NCBI RefSeq assembly: GCF_958295425.1
Contig: NC_081149.1
Span: 20,140,753-20,204,752, forward strand
Direction of reading: 5' to 3'
Length of the DNA: 64,000 bases
DNA from: Solea solea
Lineage: Eukaryota > Chordata > Actinopteri > Pleuronectiformes > Soleidae
The translations under genes were made by a program, and so were the position numbers. Shown piece after piece: positions 24,454-33,659 of the stretch. The notes beneath the pieces were generated by a model that was not told the origin of the DNA, did not search any database, and was given only the letters and a program-made list of their open reading frames with translations. Position 1 is the first letter of the stretch. Every line of letters begins with the position of its first letter.

Positions 24454-27400
24454 TTGTGTCCCTGTGGCTGAAAGTAGACAAACAAACTTATCCTTACCTG
24501 CAAGTGCTTTGTGTATAATATGGAGATTTATTTCAGGAAACTAGAAGTGTAACTAATTTCTGCCAAGAAAACATGATGTGAATTTATAAACTCAGTTTTC
24601 AAATTCAAGAGTAGTTCACTCACTTGGTAACACACGTGTGTGTGTGTGTGTGTGTGAGGTGGAGTTTGTGAGTACAGAATGAATAAAAGATGAATGTTAT
24701 TGATTTTAAGACGGGTCTTAATGTTTCTCTAACTGTCAAAATGTTATGTTTGTTTGTGTATGTGTGTGTGTGTGTGTCCCAAATAGAACCTGACGGATGA
24801 TTTCAACCCGAGCATACAGAAACTGGTTTCTCTGGGAGACGGCTATGTCCACGCTTTCAAGGGTAAAGAAAGACAGAACGAAAGAAAGAAAGAAAGAAAG
24901 AACACCTGCTTTTTTGTATGTGAAAGTCATAGAGCTTATCAGTGTAATAAACTAAACCAACAGTAATAGCAGGACACAGAATAAGGAAGCTGTCAGGCGT
25001 CTATTTCATTACAACTCGTTCCAAAGTCCATATGCTCTGGGAATATCCTGGCACTGTTATAGCTCTGGTTATGAGCCTGTAACCAAGGCCTGAAGAGGTT
25101 GTTGCCACTAATTTGTCAACAGAAAAACAACCCAGCACAACAATGATTGACAATATTAGATACTGAGAAATACAAGTAATGCTGAATCAGCAGCAGATAC
25201 ATCGCACAACTGCAGACGTACTTATGGAACCAGAACATGTTTATGTTCCAACACGACCACAACATTGTGTGTGTGTGTGTGTGTGTGTGTGCTGCAGTTA
25301 CACACAATGAACAGCTTTCACATTTTAGATTAAAACAGATGTCAACATTTATTTTGCAAACTAAATTTTGATTTATTTTAAACTCGTCGTTTGGCTCTGA
25401 GGAGCAGACATTAAGCAGTGTTAACACAAGGCAGTTATATATACGGAAGAGGGTTAGGGCCACATGTGTTTTTAAGAGTTCTGACTTTAATTAGAATCAA
25501 ATGTAAACAAAATATGGAAACACCCTAACTTCTGTGATAAAAGTCAGAATTCTGACTTTAATCTAAGAATTGTAGGAGAAAAATTTAGAATTCTGACCTT
25601 AATCTGAGAAAAAAGTCAGAATTCGAATTTAATCTAAGAATTCTGAGAGAAAAAAAGTCAGAATTCGAATTTAATCTAAGAATTCTGAGAGAAAAAAAGC
25701 CAGATTTCTGACTTTAATTTGGGCTAAACGTAAACAAAATTTGGAAAACACCCTAACTGCTGTGAAAAAAGTTAGAATCCTAATTTAATCTAAGAATTCT
25801 GAGAGATTAATCTAAGAGATAAAAAAGTCAGAATTGAAAAAAATCTGGCTTTAATCTCAGAAGTCTGTTTCTGTTTTCCACAATAATTTTTACATTTGGC
25901 CCTAATCCTCTGCCATAGTTTTACTTGACCCCTCTGTGTTGTGTTTGCTGCTGTTTTTAAAGTAACAAATATTGTCAAATAACGTGAGAGAGAGATTATT
26001 TGATTGTTTGAATGTTGAATTTGAGTTGTAAATGCTTCTTTGTCGTTGGACTGTAAACCTGCTGCCATATTTACAAATGATTTGTGCCAAAAAAAAAAGC
26101 CTGTATTTGTTTGTTTCAGCTCTCGCTGTAAGGAGTGAGGCCTACTTCAATGCTCTTTTAAAGATTGGAGAGAAGGCTTTGCACACCGAATCATCGCGCT
26201 CCCTAGGTTTGTGCACACGCTCGAACAAGAAACACACAATAAAATCATTGCAAGTATTTTGTCTTTGATGTTTTATTTTGTTGTCATTTATTAACTAATC
26301 GAACAATGTTCTTTTGTATCAGAGGAGCAAAGTTTACTTCAGACGGCACTAAATGACCTTTCCTGTCACTGTAACTGTGTGCGATTAACAAACGTGTCCG
26401 TTTATTACGTTAAGTGTGCGGCTGTTTCACAGTATATCTATATTTGTATCAAACTGGGGGTTTGTTGTGTGAGTTGTGGCCAGAGTGGGTATCAGATGCC
26501 AGCAGGGAACATGAATAATAGAGGATAACAGGCAGCGGGTTGTGCTCTGCTCACTTAACTCAGCCACTTGAAACTGACGCCCTGTCAGGTTTAGCGGGCG
26601 GAGCTGAGGATGTTGATCCAACCTGGGTCATTAGTCCACAGTCAGTGTAGACGCTGCTGTGATGTGTCTCCTCAGAATGTGGTTCTGGGTCTCTACAACT
26701 ACAACCCATGTGTGTATATGTAATATTTTCATTGTGATTGAAGGTCAACTGTTTATGCGATTTCATGTATGTGATTCAATATGGTCTGGTTCTTACTCTT
26801 AGTAAGAATAAAAAGGAAATCAATGTGTCTTCCTCGACGGTCATCTACTCTCTTCCAATGCACAATAATAATGGCGTGATAATTCAAACGTTAATGATTA
26901 TTACTGAAATCACTAACACTCTGCTCTGCATTGGCCTGAATGTTTGAAAGATAGAGACATCTCGGGTTAATGAGTTTATAAATGATATGATATTACATAA
27001 TAGGTGGTTATGTAATACACTTGTTGCCCTCGTCCTTCAGGAGGTGTCCTGATCCAGATCTCTGCGAACCAAAAAAGACTCACCGCGGAGCTGGATGGAT
27101 TAGTAAGCGTCACCTTCACCATCACCCACTCTCCATTTTCTCCTGGGCCATTTTTTTCTCACGGGTTTTGTGAAAACCATAATTGTATGTCTCTCGTTCC
27201 AGTTCCGCTGGTTCAGTGGAGAGGTTCTGCAGAAGCTGGAAAACAACACACGTCTGGACAGAGATTACATATCAGTGAGTGATGTCACCGAGTGATAAGC
27301 AGTTATCTTGTGATTATAATGCGGGATATCACAGGGTATCATGGGTGTAATCATGGAATATGAATATGTCCTGGGGCCACGGGTTATTCTATTAAATAAT

Positions 27401-28898
27401 ATAGCACTATTGTGGATTGTGAAATAGATTGTCTTTCACACAGGACAGCAGAGATCAGTATGAGATGGAAGTCCACAATCAGACTGCAGGTCTGGGGAGA
27501 TATCCAAGGAGAGGAGGCAACCAGGTCTGTACATTACATTACATGTCATTTAGCAGACACTTTTATCCAAAGCGACTTACAAAAGAGGAATAGGCGACAG
27601 TCTTGGAAAGAAATCCACTAGACAAAAACAGTGGACTGGCACAGGGTGAGAGTGCAGAAGTGGATCCAAGTGCAGAGGGTAAGGTGAGAGCTATAGGACA
27701 GAAGATGAAGACAGACAGGGACGCCTCGGTAGGTCATTGTATGTTTGTATGCATTCCTGTACAGAGTGTGCATGTGTGTGTGTGTCCTCAGGACAGTGAG
27801 TATGTGCAGTTCCTCAGGGAGAGCCATGCAGCAGCTCTGACAGAGGAGGAGAGAAGATACCGCTTCCTGGCCGAGAAACACTGTGGACTGATTCAGTCCC
27901 TCGCTGACCTTATGAATAAGGTAGACAACTTTTTTTTTTTAATATATATATATATTATATATTATATATATGAATCCAGGATTATACAGTTTGTACTGGC
28001 TTATTGAATAAACAGGTCAGGTTTGTCACAAAACAATTCACACAGACGTGAGGATGCATCAGTGTCTGTAGGGAAATGTCTTCCCATATAGTGAGGGTTA
28101 AGCACAGAGCAGTGGCACAGACTGAGGGATGCTGACCTGCATCCAGTACTGTCATTGGAGGAGGTGCTACCACCACAGACACTCCTACATCAGTTTTACT
28201 CCTCGCTCCTCCTCACACCACCTCTGCAGTGTGGTCCCAAGTGATCCATAGGTGCCAGTATTGCATTTATGTATGACCTCGGGCCTCCGTGTGTTTCAAC
28301 TCACTGGACGCTCTCCTGACGACGTGCAAACACTTAACTGAGACCGAGAAATGTATCTGTATCCGACTTTCAGCTCCACTCATCCAGGCTTTCTGGGGGA
28401 AGCCTTGTTATAGTTTTCATTTACAAGGCTGTCATGAAACCTCATAAAAATGAGCTTGAAGAGCAAATTATGCAGTAATGAAGTCTGATATACACTTGTT
28501 CCAAATAATACACAAAAGAAGAAAACGGAAGAAACATTAATATAAAATATTGTGACATTTAAGTAGAACAAATACAATAAAAAAGTCATTGAGGTACGCA
28601 TTTTATTTGTGAGTTTCCGATCTGATATTTTCCCCTCAAACTTGTCTCTAACATGCGTCCATGTCGTAAATCTCTGGAGATTTTATCACCAATGAAAAAA
28701 CTTGTATCTCGTAAAAATGGTGTTATTTTTTAAAGAAAACATGCTGCAGATGAGCACAACAACCGTACTTTGATTTAACTAAGAAAAGAAAAAGGGTGAT
28801 TGTGTGTCATATTATGTGAATAACTGCTACACAACATTTTGCCTAAATGAATACAAGTGTCAGTTACCACTTACTAAGTGTGATGTTTATTTGTGTTA

Positions 28899-28938
<40 letters not shown>

Positions 28939-31900
28939 TGGCAGCTGGGTGTATCCCTCCAGCAGAAAACTGATGATTGGGCTGAGGAGGTGGGCGCCAC
29001 CAGACAACTGGAAGACAGACGTCCGTCTACTGTGGACAACACTGTGAGTTCTTTATTAGTGAATCATTCAAAAAAAATAAAATAAAATGCTGCCGGAGAC
29101 AGATTGTATCTGAATCTTTTATAATGTGTGGAATTGAAAACTGAATTTCAGCCAGATTTAACTTTTCCTTCCTTATGTATTTTAAACTGTGTGAATATAC
29201 ATATATATAAACTACATTTTAGATAAGAAATCGCTTTGCTAATGGGACTGAATGTTATCTGCAGCAGCTTTTTTCAAATCCCATTCGAACACACAGTGTG
29301 AGTTTGGAGCCATTGAGTAGCTGTGACTAGGGCGCCCTCTGGTGGAACAGTCTGCGCCATGACACATGTATGAATTGTGAAAATCACAGTACTATGGGAT
29401 TAACATCAAGGATATTAGGGCTGAAATGACTATTCAAGTAAACACAGGCAGATAAAGCCTGTCAGGCTCCTGTGTTCCTCACTGCACCACGATGAACCCC
29501 ACACATCCATGACAGTCAGCGGATTAACATGGATTCTGTGTTTGTTTATCCTCGTCTGTCACAGAGGGGGGTCAGTGAGTCACTTCTAGAAGACGTTTGT
29601 GTCGTCGCACTGTTACGTTCACTCTCATTTTTGTTTTTGCTTAATTCTTTAAATCTTACGTGTTACAATGCCTCCATTTCTTTCAAAACTCGAGTTAAAG
29701 AACACAGTATTGACACAACTGATGATGATAAAATCAAGAATCCAAATGAATCTGAAGTCAGAAAAGGAACACAAATGTAAAAATACAAATGGAATTGCGA
29801 TGATGTTATTTAAAAGTAGCCAATAATAGAAGAAAAGACTGCAGGTGAGATTATCTCTTATGTTTTAGCACAACACAGCCGTGTGATTGAGACCGATCTC
29901 TTTATCCAGTTTCTGGCATGAAAATAAGACTATAACCATTAGTGTCCTTAAATATCCCAGCTTGTGTTTGTGTTGTGTGATGACTGTAGTATTTCATGCA
30001 TGACCGTTAACATTACAGCCGTCTGGCTGTGTGCATATGATGTGTTGTGCATTGTCGGTTATTACAGTTTGCGATGAGGAGCGAGGACGTCAGACAGATC
30101 AGAGAGGAGCTGCCACTTGGTAAAATACCATCAAGGGGTGAGTGGTTGATTTAAATGTACTCAGATAATGTTCGTCTTTAAGCTCAAACGCCGCAACAGC
30201 AACGGAAGGAACCAAAATAAAGAAAGTCTTTGGTTTGTTTTTGACTTTCTTTCTCCACACTTGTTTTCATTTCAGTCTGAAAGTTTTCTCTGTTATCTTC
30301 ATTTTGGCGTGTAAATCATTGGCAGCCCACACTGCCTCTGTCTGAACATTGCTTTCACTCTTGCAGCTGTTTTATCGCTTTCTGAGCCTTTTATCTGTCT
30401 GACTCTCTCTCTCTCTCTCTCTGGCTCTCTCATCTCGTCTGTCCTTCTCTCCTTCATCATATTATTTTTGCTTTATGCACTTTCATGCCTCCTCTTTTCG
30501 GATTATTAAGCTGGCTTTACCAGAGACAGTGATCATCTATCTAGAATATAAGCTTCAGTAGTGCTCCCTCATATTTCTACATTCAAACTTCTTAGATGTG
30601 ATTCAATGACCTGCAAAAATACACTTATGCATGTTCTAAGACATTTAGTAATCTGACGTTTGAATTCTTGAGTTTTAACTGAGATCTTTTTTCTTCAGTT
30701 GACTCTTACGTCTCTGTAGCTACTGTACTGTATTTCATGTTTCCTCTCCGCAGCTCCGTCTCCCCAGGGAAGCATTTCTCACGCTAAAGGAGAGTCAATG
30801 GGAGGCGGTGCTGGAGGACAATCCACCAGGGCCCTGGTTGCCCATCAGCCTGCTGCCTCCAACCCCACCTTACTGCCCTTCTCCAAGGGAGAGATGATCA
30901 CTCTGCTGGTGCAACAGGCCAGGAATGGCTGGATGTTTGGACGTGCTGAGAGGAGCTCACGGTCAGAGATGTTCCCCTTACAGTGTGTGTGTGTGTGTGT
31001 GGGTCTTGATTTTGCACGCTATATGCCCGCTCTGTAAATACACTATGTGAGGTTTTTGACTAACAACAAATAGGCTGCAGTCCTGCATGTTCCTCTCCGC
31101 CTCTGCTGCAGTCTTACTATATTTGCATGGAGCTCTGTTCAAAGATAAACAGAAAATAAAAAATAAATATACAGAAGGCAGTAGATTAGATTGATCCTGA
31201 GTGGAGTGCATCACTTTGCCAAGACCAAACAATCTCTCTCTTACAGTGGAAACATCAAAAGAAAAAGGAAAGAGTCTGATAATCTGCACCAAAGCTGTAA
31301 AAACACAAATATTTCAGTGTTTTTAATCAAGATCCAAACATTTTCCACTGAAGAACTGATGAAAATGCGCTTCATAACAAATGCTTGGTGGTTCACGCAC
31401 TCACCATCGTATTTTGTATGAATCTGTAGGCTGCTTGTCTTTGAACCAGAGGAGGAAAAATGCATGCGCTGCTTTTTTCTATCATGGCCTTGTATATTTG
31501 TAGCCTCTTATCATAACACATCAGCAACTACAGCTGCAGGTCTAACACCCGACTTTTCCTAAATGTTCCTAGAATGAAGTCAGAATTTGGTAAAATTGCT
31601 TTCTCCGTCTGTGCACCATGGACATGGAATGAGCTGCAAAACATACTTTCACTACATACTTCTGCACTTTACTTTTATTACTATCCTTCAACTGCTTCCT
31701 TTTGACGTTTATATTCTGTTGTGAGATTTATATCTGAAATTGTCTCGTTTCTGTAGCTATTTGTACTAGATCTTGTATCTCAATGAGACCTTACTGGATA
31801 AATAATAATAAAATAAATCTAAATAAATAAGTATCACCTGACATTGCTTTTTTCAAAGCCACATTGCTATTGGGACTGAAACCTACATTTCAGTATATTA

Positions 31901-33370
31901 AACAGTATAATTAAAGGAATACTTCACCGACTTGCATTTAGCTTTGTATTGCTAGAACAGGGGTAGTATTTTTGAAAAATTGTGCTTCCCAACCTCAGTT
32001 TCCCCTGAGTTGAGAAATATCTTCATTCTTGCCTGTTAGCGTAGCTGTTAGCAAAGACGACGGACACTGTTTACATTCTGGGAATTAGGTCCCGCCCCCC
32101 TATGAGTGGGTTTTAAAAGTGCAGATTAGCGCTGCAGTTTCAAGCCTCAGACCAAGTATCACCGGTGGGCACATAACCGTTGATGCTAAAGCTGTCGTGT
32201 TTACCTTTTAAATATTAATAATGTAACAATGTTAATAATAAACATTCAAAGCATTGTCAAATGAGTTCACACAACACTGACTACGTTTACATGACTCTCT
32301 CTCTCTCTTCGTGTTTCTTCAGTATAGCAGTGTGGTGTTTTCGTGTCTGTGGTGACACTGAATGATGTCGTTGTTGCATCACGACTGCTGGGGGGGGGGG
32401 GGGCTGAAGCAGAAGCATTAATAACAGCCACGCCAGTAAAACGAGACAACAGAATTAACCTCAGTCCTCTGCGACACACGAGTGAGGCTGTGAGATACTG
32501 AGACAAATGCTGAAATATGGACCTACAGGGTCGTTGTTTCAGTACAGCTCTGCAGAAGAAGAAGTTACATACTGGGGCTTTACGTCAACATTCACAACAC
32601 AACTCACTCATGTCCTCTACCATTTTCAGCCAGGGATGGTTCCCAGCCTCATACGTGGAAGCGGTGGATGATGCTCCAAAGTCAATCAGCTCCAGGTAAA
32701 CATCCAATAACAATGACTTTTACTACTTTACTACTCTAACCACAGAATGGCCCTTATTTCTATTAAGTATACAAGTAATCATGTGTACCTCTCACAACAG
32801 CAGGCGTCATGGCAGAAGATAAAGTTCCCATTAGGATGCACGTTAGGCCCTCACCATCCATATGACTATATAAATAATGCATCCATTATTACTTCTTTAT
32901 TTGCAGCCGTTAAGCATGAAGGAGGACATAAACCAGAGACTTAACCCACTGCACAGTATTTTCCTATCAAACCTGATAGGGAATTATGTAGCAGCTGCTC
33001 CAGGCTATATCTATTAAGTTAAAAAAAAGAAGAAGAAGAGAAAGAATGGAATAATAGAGTAAATTGAAGTATTTAGGGTTTTTGGGTGACCCATCGCTGT
33101 GAGGAAAAACAACTTTTCAACTAAAACTTTTGCTCACTGTGCCGACATGCACACATGCAGCAGCTGCCGAGGTGAAACCTCATACATTTCACAAAGCTAA
33201 ACATGCTCCAACAATCTCATTTTGTAGGCTGTAATGAATAATAATATAGATAAGAAAAAACAAAAGCATATCAGAGGGAAAGAGAGAAAGCATCTGTCTG
33301 ACAAAAAAACCCAAATATATGCTCTCAAACAATTCTTTTTACATAAGTTTCAGTAGCCCTTCACTCAGAG

Positions 33371-33403
<33 letters not shown>

Positions 33404-33604
33404 ACATGGGCGGAGCTGCACCGCCTCCTCCTCCTCCGCCACCACCATCATCATCCTCGTCACCATCATTATCATCACTGTCTTCATATGAAAACTCTGG
33501 AAGGCAAGCAGTCCCGCCCACTCCTGACAGAAGGGCTGAGTCCCACTCAGAAATCAAGGTATCAGTCAGTCTGTGTGATCATCGACCTCTGTCCATCGCT
33601 ATCT

Positions 33605-33659
<55 letters not shown>

